DNA of 64,000 nt from JBJMQS01 sp045802605 (lineage in GTDB: Bacteria > Planctomycetota > Planctomycetia > Gemmatales > Gemmataceae). Each line of letters starts with the position of its first letter. The first letter of the stretch is position 1. Where the stretch lies: NCBI GenBank assembly GCA_045802605.1, contig JBJMQS010000037.1, forward strand, positions 62,001 through 126,000. Direction: 5' to 3'. The notes below the pieces were generated by a model. That model saw only the letters and a program-made list of their open reading frames with translations, ran no database searches and had not been told where the DNA came from. A program made the translations under genes and the position numbers. Shown in pieces: positions 1-7,481 of the stretch.

Positions 1-1
1 G

Positions 2-808
2 TTCACCGACAATTTGGCCCTCAATGTGTCGTCGATCGACAGCCAAGACATTGTGATTCAAGGCCCTAATGGATTTGGCAGCGGGGCGGCGTTGCAATCG
101 ATCAGCGGTCCCACCAACGGCAAACGGACCGCGACGTATTCGTTCGCGGTGCCGGGCGGATCGTGGGACGTGGCCGACACGGGCAGCTATTCGGTCAGCG
201 TGGTCGGCGGGCAAGTCGTGGATGCCCATGGCAACGCGATCGCGGCGACTACGCTCGGCAGCTTTGTGTTCGCCTTGCCGCCCAAGGTGCAGTCGGACGT
301 GATCAACGGCGGCGACGTGCAGCGATCGCGAGTGACCTCCATCGGGGTGACGTTCGATGGCACGCCGACCTGGCCGGCCAACGTTGCCAGCGCGTTTCAG
401 CTCATCCGGCAAAGCGACAATGCCGCCGTGGATCTGACGGCGACGGTCAATGGCTCGACCGTGACTTTGATGTTCAACGGGGCACTATCAGAATTCGGCT
501 CGTTGGCCGATGGGCGGTACACTCTGACCGTGTTTTCTAGCGCAGCGCAAAACATGGGCGTGTCGCTCGACGGCGACAACGACGGCGTGCCTGGCGGCGA
601 CTATGTGCTTATGGGCGATACCGCGACCAATCATCTGTTCCGGCTCTATGGCGACAGCAACGGCGACGGCTCAGTCGATCAGACCGATTACCTCGCATTC
701 CGCAATGCCATCTCCACCAATTCCGACATCTTCGATTTCGACGGCCTCAATGGCGTCGATCAGGCCGACTATCTACAATTCCGCAACCGGATCGGGGCGG
801 TGGTTTAG
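2..808 (+). CDS. C-terminal part of a secreted dockerin-type protein (5' truncated by window edge)
   Basis: The reading frame is open from base 2, so the start lies left of the window; the TTG at 14 is not a convincing start. The visible 268 residues hold Ig-like beta-rich segments typical of long planctomycete surface proteins. They end in two EF-hand-like dockerin type I repeats (GDSNGDGSVDQTDYLAFRNA, then DFDGLNGVDQADYLQFRN), with Asp/Asn at the calcium positions. Dockerins bind calcium and can dock to cohesins; in planctomycetes they sit at the end of many extracellular proteins, partner unknown. The C-terminal half closely resembles the minus-strand gene ending at 63401, at the other edge of the window. 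No catalytic domain is visible in this part. Confidence 0.85.
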   Translation, partial: FTDNLALNVSSIDSQDIVIQGPNGFGSGAALQSISGPTNGKRTATYSFAVPGGSWDVADTGSYSVSVVGGQVVDAHGNAIAATTLGSFVFALPPKVQSDVINGGDVQRSRVTSIGVTFDGTPTWPANVASAFQLIRQSDNAAVDLTATVNGSTVTLMFNGALSEFGSLADGRYTLTVFSSAAQNMGVSLDGDNDGVPGGDYVLMGDTATNHLFRLYGDSNGDGSVDQTDYLAFRNAISTNSDIFDFDGLNGVDQADYLQFRNRIGAVV

Positions 809-827
809 GCTCGGTTTCGTTAGCCTT

Positions 828-989
828 GGTATTGTTAGCCGGACGCGCAAGCTACGGGACGCAGAGACTCGGCCCCACTCGAAAGGTTCTGGATTCCGTA
901 CCGTGCGTCTGGCCAACAATAAAATCAAAATCTCTCGAATGGGGCCAAGTCTCTGGCTTCCGTAGCTTGCGCGTCCGGCTAACAATACC
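828..989. repeat. 162-bp inverted repeat between dockerin gene and trpG
   Basis: The outer 30 bases of each arm (from GGTATTGTTAGCCGGACGCG at 828) are perfectly complementary. The complementarity continues inward with a few mismatches for about 28 more bases, leaving a short AT-rich centre. It lies 19 bases after the dockerin stop and 33 bases before trpG. It could fold as a long hairpin and stop transcription; it looks like a dispersed repeat, but I see no second copy in this window. Confidence 0.85.
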
Positions 990-1022
990 GGATAACAAAC
1001 GGGGAGATCGCAGGACCAAGCT

Positions 1023-1610
1023 ATGATCCTCCTCATCGATAACTACGATTCGTTCGTTTACAACCTCGTTCAGGGGTTGGGCGCGATTGATCCGGCCACG
1101 CCGCTCGAGGTCGTGCGCAATGACACGATCACGGCGGACGAGGTGGCGGCCAAACGGCCCACGCATTTGATTCTCTCGCCGGGGCCCTGCACGCCGAATG
1201 AGGCCGGCGTGTCGATGGAGTTGGTCAAGCGATTCGCGGGCGAGATTCCGATCCTCGGCGTGTGCCTGGGGCATCAGTGCATCGGGCAGGTGTTTGGGGG
1301 GCAAATTGTGCGGGCGGCGAAGGTGATGCACGGTAAGACATCGCCCGTGTTTCACAATGGCGAAGGGCTATTTGGCGGGATGAGTAATCCATTCACGGCG
1401 GCACGTTATCACAGTTTGATTATCGACCGGGCGAGTTTCACGCATCCAGATTTCGAGATCACGGCCTGGACGGCCGAGGGTGAGATCATGGCGCTTCGCC
1501 ACCGCGCGTGGCCGCTCTATGGCGTGCAGTTTCACCCGGAGAGTTTTCTGACGGAGGAGGGGCCGAGCTTGTTGCGGAATTTTTTGGAGATGTGTAGCCG
1601 CGGGCTTTAG
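1023..1610 (+). CDS. trpG: Anthranilate/aminodeoxychorismate synthase glutamine amidotransferase subunit
   Basis: Class I glutamine amidotransferase that hydrolyses glutamine and passes ammonia to a TrpE or PabB partner for tryptophan or folate synthesis. The 195-residue length fits the family. It starts MILLIDNYDSFVYN, has the oxyanion motif LSPGPCTP, the nucleophile Cys81 in GVCLGHQ, and the His171/Glu173 pair in VQFHPES. No trpE or pabB partner lies nearby, so the subunit may serve both pathways (inference). The last codons and the TAG stop (1608-1610) lie inside a dispersed palindrome, so the C-terminal CSRGL is repeat-encoded. Confidence 0.93.
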   Translation: MILLIDNYDSFVYNLVQGLGAIDPATPLEVVRNDTITADEVAAKRPTHLILSPGPCTPNEAGVSMELVKRFAGEIPILGVCLGHQCIGQVFGGQIVRAAKVMHGKTSPVFHNGEGLFGGMSNPFTAARYHSLIIDRASFTHPDFEITAWTAEGEIMALRHRAWPLYGVQFHPESFLTEEGPSLLRNFLEMCSRGL

Positions 1611-1665
1611 CCCGCGCGTCGTGGCAATCGCTTGGTCCCGACGCGGGCTGAAGCCCGCGGCTACA
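1593..1665. repeat. 73-bp dispersed palindrome, copy 1 (GTAGCCGCGGGC family)
   Basis: The arms are TGTAGCCGCGGGCTTTAGCC and its near-complement, around a centre containing CAATCGCTTGGTCCCGA. A second copy of exactly the same length lies at 16237-16309 and differs at only a few bases. This copy overlaps the 3' end of trpG and provides its stop codon. It ends 10 bases before the convergent rplX stop, so it could act as a bidirectional terminator. Confidence 0.9.
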
Positions 1666-1675
1666 AAAATCGGAA

Positions 1676-2023
1676 TTATTTCTTTGCGAATTTCGGGTTG
1701 GCAGGGGCGACGCGGCTGAGGGTGGTGCCGGACTTCTTGGCAAACCGCTCCTTGGTGCCGTCGGCCGTGAAGCGGACGCCGGCGCGGGTCGGCTTGTTGC
1801 TGGTGGGGTCGATCAAAGCCACGTTGGAGACGTGGATCGGCATCTCTTTGGAGAGCCGGCCACCTTGTTGGCTTTGCCGGGAAGGCTTCAAGTGCTTGTA
1901 GACCTTGTTGACGCCTTCGACGACGACTTTGCCAGTTTTGCTGAGGATACGGAGCACCCGGCCGCGTTTGCCTTTGTCGTCGCCTGTAAGTACCTGCACG
2001 ATATCATCTTTGCGAATGTGCAT
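1676..2023 (-). CDS. rplX: 50S ribosomal protein L24
   Basis: Assembly-initiating protein of the large ribosomal subunit that binds 23S rRNA. The 115 residues start with the KOW motif (MHIRKDDIVQVLTGDDKGKR), followed by VVVEGVNKVYKHLKPSRQ and the L24 signature IHVSNVALIDP. The start is an ATG preceded by AGGAAACGG. The gene stands alone, convergent with trpG and divergent from mscL. In most bacteria rplX sits between rplN and rplE in the spc operon, so this isolated position is unusual. Nothing suggests a pseudogene. Confidence 0.96.
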   Translation of the reverse strand: MHIRKDDIVQVLTGDDKGKRGRVLRILSKTGKVVVEGVNKVYKHLKPSRQSQQGGRLSKEMPIHVSNVALIDPTSNKPTRAGVRFTADGTKERFAKKSGTTLSRVAPANPKFAKK

Positions 2024-2129
2024 CGGACCGTTTCCTGAAGTATTCCGCGTGAAAGTCAGTACATTTCGGAACAGGGATTATAGGGAAATCCTGGCGCATG
2101 GCGACGCCCACCTTCGCCGGAGATGCAAC

Positions 2130-2522
2130 ATGGGGCTGATCAAGGAATTCAAGGAATTTGCCACCCGCGGCAACGTGGTGGACTTGGCGGTGGGCGTAAT
2201 CATCGGCGGGGCGTTTGGCACGATCGTGAAATCGCTCGTTGATGACATCATGATGCCCCCCATCGGTTGGCTAACCAAGGGCGAACCGTTCGCGAAGATG
2301 AGTATCAAGCTGCCATTGCCGGGTAGCGAACCAGTCGAGATTTTCGTTGGTCGCTTCATCAACAATGTCATCACATTTTTGATCATCGCCTTTTGCGTGT
2401 TCATGGTGGTGAAAGTGATGAATCGGGTTTTGCGCACCGCACCGCCGCCACCGGCGAAGCCGACCAAGACTGAAGAATTACTGATGGAAATTCGGGACGT
2501 TTTGAAAGCAAAAGGGGCGTAG
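2130..2522 (+). CDS. mscL: Large-conductance mechanosensitive channel MscL
   Basis: Homopentameric inner-membrane channel that opens under hypo-osmotic stress. I chose the ATG at 2130 because MGLIKEFKEFATRGNVVDLA is the conserved N-terminus and GGAG precedes it by seven bases; a longer in-frame extension upstream is not family-like. The 130 residues show the N-terminal amphipathic helix, TM1 (about 14-45, with AVGVIIGGAFGTIV), a periplasmic loop, TM2 (about 75-100, FINNVITFLIIAFCVFMV) and the C-terminal helical bundle (KTEELLMEIRDVLKAK). The length is normal. Confidence 0.96.
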   Translation: MGLIKEFKEFATRGNVVDLAVGVIIGGAFGTIVKSLVDDIMMPPIGWLTKGEPFAKMSIKLPLPGSEPVEIFVGRFINNVITFLIIAFCVFMVVKVMNRVLRTAPPPPAKPTKTEELLMEIRDVLKAKGA

Positions 2523-2597
2523 CGGATTTGGCCGTTTGGCACATGGTTTGCGATTTACTTCCCGGGCACTCAACATCGCCCTACGGAGACTGCAACC

Positions 2598-2726
2598 ATG
2601 CGTATTCGACCGAACACTAAACCGCGCGTCGGCGGTATGCGAGGTGGGCTCATCGCGATGCTCTTGGGCTTGCCGCTGCCGATCGTCATCCTGGCGTTCC
2701 TTTGGGGCGGCTGCAGCGGCCGCTAA
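2598..2726 (+). CDS. Small hydrophobic membrane peptide (42 aa), unknown function
   Basis: A short frame starting at the ATG at 2598 has GGAG ten bases upstream and encodes a basic N-terminus (MRIRPNTKPRVGG) followed by one strongly hydrophobic stretch, IAMLLGLPLPIVILAFLW, ending GGCSGR. It stops TAA 21 bases before a strong intrinsic terminator and follows mscL on the same strand. Ribosome site, membrane helix and terminator together support a real small gene. I recognise no family. Confidence 0.6.
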   Translation: MRIRPNTKPRVGGMRGGLIAMLLGLPLPIVILAFLWGGCSGR

Positions 2727-2747
2727 AAACTCCATCCCTTTGTTAGC

Positions 2748-2782
2748 CGCCGAGGGTGTCTTCACCCTCGGCGTTTCTTTTT
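2748..2782 (+). terminator. Intrinsic terminator after mscL and small membrane gene
   Basis: An 11-bp perfect stem (CGCCGAGGGTG / CACCCTCGGCG) with a four-base loop TCTT is followed by TTTCTTTTT on the plus strand. It would end the mscL transcript. Confidence 0.85.
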
Positions 2783-2797
2783 GCTTCGAGCAGCGCG

Positions 2798-2836
2798 CAA
2801 AAAATGACCCCGGCCGATTTGCATCGGCCGGGGTCA
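2798..2836 (-). terminator. Intrinsic terminator of the ferritin-like gene
   Basis: A 14-bp perfect stem (TGACCCCGGCCGAT and its complement) with loop TTGC spans 2805-2836. Read on the minus strand it is followed by a run of T (2799-2804 complement). It lies 14 bases past the stop of the minus-strand gene at 2850. Confidence 0.85.
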
Positions 2837-2849
2837 CGCGATGTGAGAC

Positions 2850-3293
2850 TCAGGCACTCATCATCATTCCGTCAAGGATCCCGCAGTGGGCTTGGGTCAG
2901 GGGCAACAGTGAATTGCGGATCAGCTCTTTGCATTCGAACGGCAACTCGTCATCGTCGAGTGCGCGTTCGTATTCGTTGACGCCGTGTTCTTCGCCGGCT
3001 CGCAACGCGCGAAGTGCTGCGTTCCGACCGAACAAGCTGGCCGTGCCTTCAATGAGCGACGCCCACGATCCCCACACGCCGGAAGTGTCCGAAGGCATTC
3101 CGCCGTGTTCCAAAATGTGATCGCGGAGCGATCGCACGGCTTCGATGTGATCCTGCAACATGTTTCGTAACTGCACAGCATCAGCAGAACCATTCATCGA
3201 TCGAGCGGCTTGTTGATAGGTTTCAACCGCCGAGAGTTCACCACGAAGCAAGCGATTGAGCCACGGATTGGCTTGGGTCATCGTCGAAGACAT
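2850..3293 (-). CDS. DUF2383-type ferritin-like helical protein
   Basis: 147 residues with a ferritin-like four-helix pattern: an N-terminal helix with NRLLRGELSAVETYQQAA, then NMLQDHIEAVRSLRDHILEH and GEEHGVNEYERAL. Its Glu and His residues are spaced as in the DUF2383/PA2169 group. The function of these proteins is not established; some relatives are linked to stress or metal handling. I chose ATG 3293, preceded by GGGAG at 3302-3306, rather than the GTG at 3302. It is monocistronic and ends at a strong terminator. Confidence 0.75.
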   Translation of the reverse strand: MSSTMTQANPWLNRLLRGELSAVETYQQAARSMNGSADAVQLRNMLQDHIEAVRSLRDHILEHGGMPSDTSGVWGSWASLIEGTASLFGRNAALRALRAGEEHGVNEYERALDDDELPFECKELIRNSLLPLTQAHCGILDGMMMSA

Positions 3294-3378
3294 AATCCAC
3301 ACTCCCGAAATAAGAGGGGGCGGACGAGACTATTTCTGAGAGAATGCAAGTCGTATGCCGCAAATTGGTTGGCGAAAG

Positions 3379-4362
3379 CTAGCGATGTGCTGGGACCAGT
3401 GGCGCGGTGAAATATTCGGCGAGTTCCGGCAAGATTTTCGGGATGAACAGGGCGGCACCGTAATGCGTCGTGTCGTACCAGCGGATCGTCGGACGCCCGG
3501 CAGCTTCCCAGAGCGCCTTTGCCGCCGAGGGCGGAACGATTTCATCCCGGCTAGCGCAGAGCATCAGCATCGATCGGCCGCGAAGATTGCCCGCAAGCGT
3601 GATGGGATCAACTGAAGCGAACACCTCTTTGATTTTTTCTTTGGTGCCGCCGGTCAATTCATACACCTTGCGATACGGCGCGGCTTGCGGATGATCGTAA
3701 AAGGCGTCCACGAGTCCGCCACCGCCGAGCAACACGGCGAGGCGCATGAATCGCGGATCAGTTTCCGCCGCGAGCGTGGCAATGAAGCTGCCGAGGCTCG
3801 TGCCCATGATGCCGAGCCGCGATGCGTCAATCTCGGGTCGAGATGCTAACCACGCCCCGGCGACGCGGACATCGAGCACGGTCTGCCGCACCGCGGCGAT
3901 GGAATGCGGCACGTTAGTCGAAAGTAATCGCAGTTTGCTCCCGGGCGGACGTCGCGGGCCGTAGTAGGCCATCTGCACGAATAGCGCGCCGATGTTGTTC
4001 TGGGCCAAGTAGGTGGCGAACCCGCGCGAAAGGCTCTGATCGCCGCCGGTGATATCGAGGATGACCACGCCGGGAAAGCGGCCGGGGCCTTTAGGACGAT
4101 AGTACTCTGCGTGCACGGTGTTGTTTTGCGGCGTGTCCGAAGTTACTGGCGAGGGAAATGTCAGCCGATAGACCTCGATGCCGCTGGCCGGGAGGTCATG
4201 AGCCGGCGTCACGCGATAGTCGAAGGATCGCGCGTCAAGGCGGTAAAACTCGGGCAACTTGGATTGGTCAGCAACCGGTTCGTAGCGGAACATAGCGGGA
4301 TCAATAGCGGGCAGCGCGGCATCGTTTATGAGCGCGGTCAGCAGGACGAGTGTCAGTAATAT
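3379..4362 (-). CDS. Alpha/beta hydrolase, exported; 5' end abuts an inverted repeat
   Basis: Serine hydrolase fold of the dienelactone hydrolase/ABHD18-like type; substrate unknown. It shows VVILDITGGDQSLSRGFATY, the nucleophile elbow GIMGTSLGSF, an acid in ASRDEIVPP and a His in DTTHYGAA, so the triad looks intact. A hydrophobic stretch (ILLTLVLLTALIND) just inside the 5' end resembles a signal peptide. There is no ATG or GTG before it except a GTG at 4575 that lies within the 241-bp inverted repeat. The frame from 4575 to 4363 is therefore translated repeat (PPPLRGW, RSTRGYSPAPLRGG). The true start is uncertain: a CTG at 4356, a rare ATA at 4362, or the 4575 GTG. Repeat insertion may have replaced the original start. 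Confidence 0.75.
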   Translation of the reverse strand: MLLTLVLLTALINDAALPAIDPAMFRYEPVADQSKLPEFYRLDARSFDYRVTPAHDLPASGIEVYRLTFPSPVTSDTPQNNTVHAEYYRPKGPGRFPGVVILDITGGDQSLSRGFATYLAQNNIGALFVQMAYYGPRRPPGSKLRLLSTNVPHSIAAVRQTVLDVRVAGAWLASRPEIDASRLGIMGTSLGSFIATLAAETDPRFMRLAVLLGGGGLVDAFYDHPQAAPYRKVYELTGGTKEKIKEVFASVDPITLAGNLRGRSMLMLCASRDEIVPPSAAKALWEAAGRPTIRWYDTTHYGAALFIPKILPELAEYFTAPLVPAHR

Positions 4363-4367
4363 GCTAC

Positions 4368-4608
4368 CGCCCCGGAGGGGCGCAGGACTGTAGCCACGGG
4401 TGGAGCGAGGTCGCCTGTGGCGACCGAGCGCAACCCGTGGGAGCCAATCGCAGTTGAACCAGCCCCGGAGGGGCGGAGGAGTGCAGACAGGTTCCTCCGC
4501 CCCTGCCGGGCGGGAAGACAAAAATCCGTCTGACCACGGGTTGCGCTTGCCCGCCTGACGGCGGACGCGCTCCACCCGTGGCTACATCCCTGCGCCCCTC
4601 CGGGGCGC
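4368..4608. repeat. 241-bp nested inverted repeat (GCGCCCCTCCGGGGC family)
   Basis: The outer arms, about 41 bases, match apart from single-base differences: GCGCCCCGGAGGGGCGCAGG then TGTAGCCACGGGTGGAGCG. Inner segments such as GCGCAACCCGTGG / CCACGGGTTGCGC also pair, so most of the element can fold into one long hairpin. It lies directly at the 5' end of the alpha/beta hydrolase gene and 46 bases from the stop of the LOR/SDH gene. No transposase is present; it looks like a non-autonomous repeat. Confidence 0.85.
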
Positions 4609-4654
4609 ATACGCTGTGATGCACGTCGCTGATCGCTGACGTCATGCACTCATC

Positions 4655-5893
4655 CTACCCGCGCGGCTCGTTGGGCAGCAACTCGTTGACGAGTGAGCGC
4701 AAGAATGGCTCGGCGTCGGACACGATGCCGACGGTTTGGGTGCTGCCGCGGTCCATTAGCTTGGTGACCGTGGCCGGGTTAATGTCGATGCAACCCACTT
4801 TGACCCAGGCGGGGAGTAGGTTGCCGGTGGCGATGGAGTGCAGCATCGTTGCCACCATCAGGCAGAATCCAGTGCCGGGGACGTGTTTTCGCATCTCGGC
4901 TTGGGCCTCGATGACGTCGGTGATCACGTCGGGGATCGGCCCATCGTCGCGGACGCTGCCGCCCAAGACAAACGGCACGCCATGCGTGACGCATTCGTAC
5001 ATGATGCCGCTCTTGATCACGCCTTTCTCGACCGCTGCGCGAATGCTGCCGAGCCGGCGAACCTTGTTGATCGCCCGCAAATGGTTTTCGTGGCCCTCCG
5101 CCGTCGGCAACCCGCGATCGAAGGACACGCCGAGCGAAGTTTGGAACAGCGATTGTTCGATATCGTGGGCCGCGAGCGCGTTGCCGGCAAAAACCACCTG
5201 CACGAACCCCGCGCGGATCAGCCGGACGATCAACTCGCCGCCGCCGGTGTGCACCACGGCCGGCCCGAGCACGGCGATGATCTTCTCGCCGGCTTCGCGG
5301 GTGCGGCGCATCGCCGCGGCGATCTCGCGGACGCTGACGCCCTTGGGCTTTTCACTCGACACCGGGCTGGACATGAATTCAAAGAGCTCATGGCGCACGG
5401 CGGCTTCCGCGGGAAACACCCGCAGACCCTGCCGGCCCACGATGATGCGATCGCCGACGCGGACCGACGTCATGGGCACGCATCGGGCGGCCGCCCCTTC
5501 GGGGTCGATGAGTATGCCGCAGTCCATCTCCTGGTCTTCGACATCGACCCACTCGCCGTGCAGCCGAACTTGTGTGCGGAAATTGGTGGTGCTGTAGAAC
5601 TCTTCGGGGAAGGCCCCCGCGACGTCGGCTACTGCGGTTGCACAGTCGCCTTGCTGCGGGGGCACGGCGCCGTGGTCGTGAATCGTATCGAGCAATTCTT
5701 CCAACGCATCGGCGCTCTTCGCACGCACTTCAATGCGAGCAAAGCTCTGGTCTTGAGGCCGTAAGCCGATGCGGATGTCTTTGATCACATACTCGGCGCC
5801 GTGTGTGATGATCTCATCGAGCACTTTGGGCAATAGCAGAGAATCGATGATGTGCCCTTTGAGCTCAACGGTTTCGACGAAATTGTCAGGCAT
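4655..5893 (-). CDS. TIGR00300/LOR-SDH domain protein, putative ornithine cyclodeaminase
   Basis: The 412-residue protein matches the conserved region once called LOR/SDH bifunctional protein. It has an N-terminal ferredoxin-like part (VETVELKGHIIDSLLLPKVL, IKDIRIGLRPQDQSFARIEV) and a C-terminal nucleotide-binding part (IIAVLGPAVVHTGGGELIVR, VVFAGNALAAHDIEQSLF). Archaeal members and the C-terminal half of cyanobacterial ArgZ/AgrE are reported to convert ornithine to proline and ammonia, so that activity is the best guess; it is inferred from family. The start ATG follows AAAGGG. The neighbours do not form an arginine pathway, so the physiological role is open. Confidence 0.75.
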   Translation of the reverse strand: MPDNFVETVELKGHIIDSLLLPKVLDEIITHGAEYVIKDIRIGLRPQDQSFARIEVRAKSADALEELLDTIHDHGAVPPQQGDCATAVADVAGAFPEEFYSTTNFRTQVRLHGEWVDVEDQEMDCGILIDPEGAAARCVPMTSVRVGDRIIVGRQGLRVFPAEAAVRHELFEFMSSPVSSEKPKGVSVREIAAAMRRTREAGEKIIAVLGPAVVHTGGGELIVRLIRAGFVQVVFAGNALAAHDIEQSLFQTSLGVSFDRGLPTAEGHENHLRAINKVRRLGSIRAAVEKGVIKSGIMYECVTHGVPFVLGGSVRDDGPIPDVITDVIEAQAEMRKHVPGTGFCLMVATMLHSIATGNLLPAWVKVGCIDINPATVTKLMDRGSTQTVGIVSDAEPFLRSLVNELLPNEPRG

Positions 5894-5926
5894 GGGGCCC
5901 TTTCGCCGCGCGACGCGCGGACTGAC

Positions 5927-6697
5927 TTACGTTGGTTGCAATTGCCCGGGGGCCGGGCTATTGGGCTGCACGATCATCATTCCATTGGGAGGCGTCGGCA
6001 TCGGCAGCCGGCCTTCACGGTAGACATTGATCAATAGCGATTTCACTTCGTCCGGCAAATTGGTCGCTTCGACGGCCGCCACGGTTTGCTCGATGGGATA
6101 TTCAATGCGGCGCAGCAAGACCTGAGACCCATCGAGTATGGCATAGGACACTCGAGGATCGCCCTCGCGCTGCAAGCCGACCGAGCCCGGGTTGATCACC
6201 AACTTGCCGGCGACTTCGAATGCATAAGGCTGATGCGTGTGGCCCACGCAAATAATCTCGGCATCCACGCCTTCGAGCCGGCGCGTCCAGAACGCTTCGT
6301 CGGCCGGGGCGTATTCGTCCAGCGGGTCGCGCGGTGTGGCGTGGACGAGCAGCATTTTCCTTTCGTCGAGTCGCAGATATTGGGTTAACGGCAATGTCGC
6401 CAGGAATCGCCGGTCTGGCTCGCTGAGCCGCTCGATGCCGATCGCTCGGGTGACGGCGGTGAGCCACTTGAAGCCGCGGGTTTGGGCCGTCGGCGGCGCG
6501 ACGTTTTGCGCGGCGCTATGATCGTGGTTGCCGCGGACGCGGTATTGGCAGCGCGATCGTACCCACTCGATACACGGAGCGGGCTCGACACCGTACTCGA
6601 CCAGGTCACCGAGAAACAGGGCCACGTCGTACGGCTCGGTGATGGCCGCCAGAGCAGGCCAGTTCGAGTGAATATCTGAGACCAGCAGAATCCGCAT
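5927..6697 (-). CDS. YfcE/MJ0936-like metallophosphoesterase
   Basis: A calcineurin-fold phosphoesterase of 256 residues with the usual metal motifs: SDIHSNWPAL (Asp8, His10), FLGDLVEYG, RGNHDHS, a His in LLVHATPRD and the GHTH motif in CVGHTHQPYAF. Proteins of this group are small cytoplasmic diesterases, often poorly characterised. I chose the internal ATG at 6697 (MRILLVSD) because the upstream in-frame extension is translated CAGAG-type repeat. It lies 33 bases beyond the LOR/SDH gene on the same strand; a shared transcript is possible. Confidence 0.85.
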   Translation of the reverse strand: MRILLVSDIHSNWPALAAITEPYDVALFLGDLVEYGVEPAPCIEWVRSRCQYRVRGNHDHSAAQNVAPPTAQTRGFKWLTAVTRAIGIERLSEPDRRFLATLPLTQYLRLDERKMLLVHATPRDPLDEYAPADEAFWTRRLEGVDAEIICVGHTHQPYAFEVAGKLVINPGSVGLQREGDPRVSYAILDGSQVLLRRIEYPIEQTVAAVEATNLPDEVKSLLINVYREGRLPMPTPPNGMMIVQPNSPAPGQLQPT

Positions 6698-6743
6698 GCG
6701 AGCCTCCGCCGAAAGATGTCTTACGGCGAGGGAGCGAAATTTG

Positions 6744-6822
6744 AACCACAGAGACACAGAGAGCACAGAGAAAACCAAAACAAGGATTTGGTCTTCTCTG
6801 TGCTCTCTGTGTCTCTGTGGTT
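6744..6822. repeat. Inverted repeat of the CACAGAG family, copy 1
   Basis: Arms of about 30 bases (AACCACAGAGACACAGAGAG and its complement ending CTCTGTGGTT) are separated by an A/T-rich centre (AAACCAAAACAAGGATTTGG). Related elements lie at 21266, 39056, 40681 and 51291. This one separates two minus-strand genes. Confidence 0.85.
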
Positions 6823-6830
6823 AGTGCATT

Positions 6831-7310
6831 CTAGGCGTGCACGACTTCGCCGACTTCGCCGCGAGCGGCGCGTTCGGCTTTTTGCGTGCCGACTTCGGCC
6901 AGGACCGTCGCGGCGCGATTAGCGTCGGCGGCGGAATCGAAGGCGGCATAGGCCACGAATCTCTCGCCCAATACGGTCATCGTCAAACCAGTGAAGCTAA
7001 TGTCCGCAAGAGCCCATTCGCGGGTGAGGCGGGCGGCGAGGCCGGCCTTGTTGTCGCCTTCCACGCGAACGATGACAGGGTTGAACACTTCGCGAAGGCC
7101 GACGGCCTTGGCGGCTCGCTGTTGCTCGGGCCCGGAAACGGGTGCGATGTAGAGGATGCCGGAGCCGGGTTTGTCCGGCTGGCGGCGAGTGCCGACGTAT
7201 TGCAAATTTGCGCCCGCTTCGGCCAAGGCGTGGAGCCTATGTGAAACTCCACCGGCCTCATCAGGCACCTCACAGGACCAGACGTGAACGCGATCCAATC
7301 GGAAGCTCAT
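6831..7310 (-). CDS. Tandem ACT-domain protein
   Basis: 159 residues made of two ACT-like halves, roughly 1-80 (MSFRLDRVHVWSCEVPDEAG, GGVSHRLHALAEAGANLQYV) and 85-150 (PVIVRVEGDNKAGLAARLTR). ACT domains bind small ligands, often amino acids, and regulate enzymes allosterically; this free-standing protein has no attached enzyme. The ATG at 7310 follows a clear GAGGGG. It is transcribed toward the phosphoesterase, with a repeat between them. Ligand and target are unknown. Confidence 0.7.
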   Translation of the reverse strand: MSFRLDRVHVWSCEVPDEAGGVSHRLHALAEAGANLQYVGTRRQPDKPGSGILYIAPVSGPEQQRAAKAVGLREVFNPVIVRVEGDNKAGLAARLTREWALADISFTGLTMTVLGERFVAYAAFDSAADANRAATVLAEVGTQKAERAARGEVGEVVHA

Positions 7311-7395
7311 GGCTGGTGATCCCCTCGTGAAAGAAAAGTGCATCCTGGCGTGCGTCGCGATTGTACCGCGCGAAAATGCCCAGCGGAACGGGCTA

Positions 7396-7423
7396 GGTCC
7401 GAAAAATGGCAGATTTTCGGACC
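7396..7423. other. Short hairpin downstream of first DUF1559 gene
   Basis: A 10-bp perfect stem GGTCCGAAAA/TTTTCGGACC with an eight-base loop lies in the 171-bp gap between the ACT gene start and the DUF1559 stop. There is no clear T-run, so a terminator role is only possible. Confidence 0.35.
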
Positions 7424-7481
7424 GGGCCGAAAAGTGTGCGGCTGACGGGATTTGACCGGCTCGCGGAGACAATTCCGCCCA

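Noticed and set aside
4838..5764. 308-codon plus-strand frame opposite the LOR/SDH gene
   Set aside because: It is antisense to a gene with strong family motifs, has no recognisable domain and its composition follows the complementary codons.
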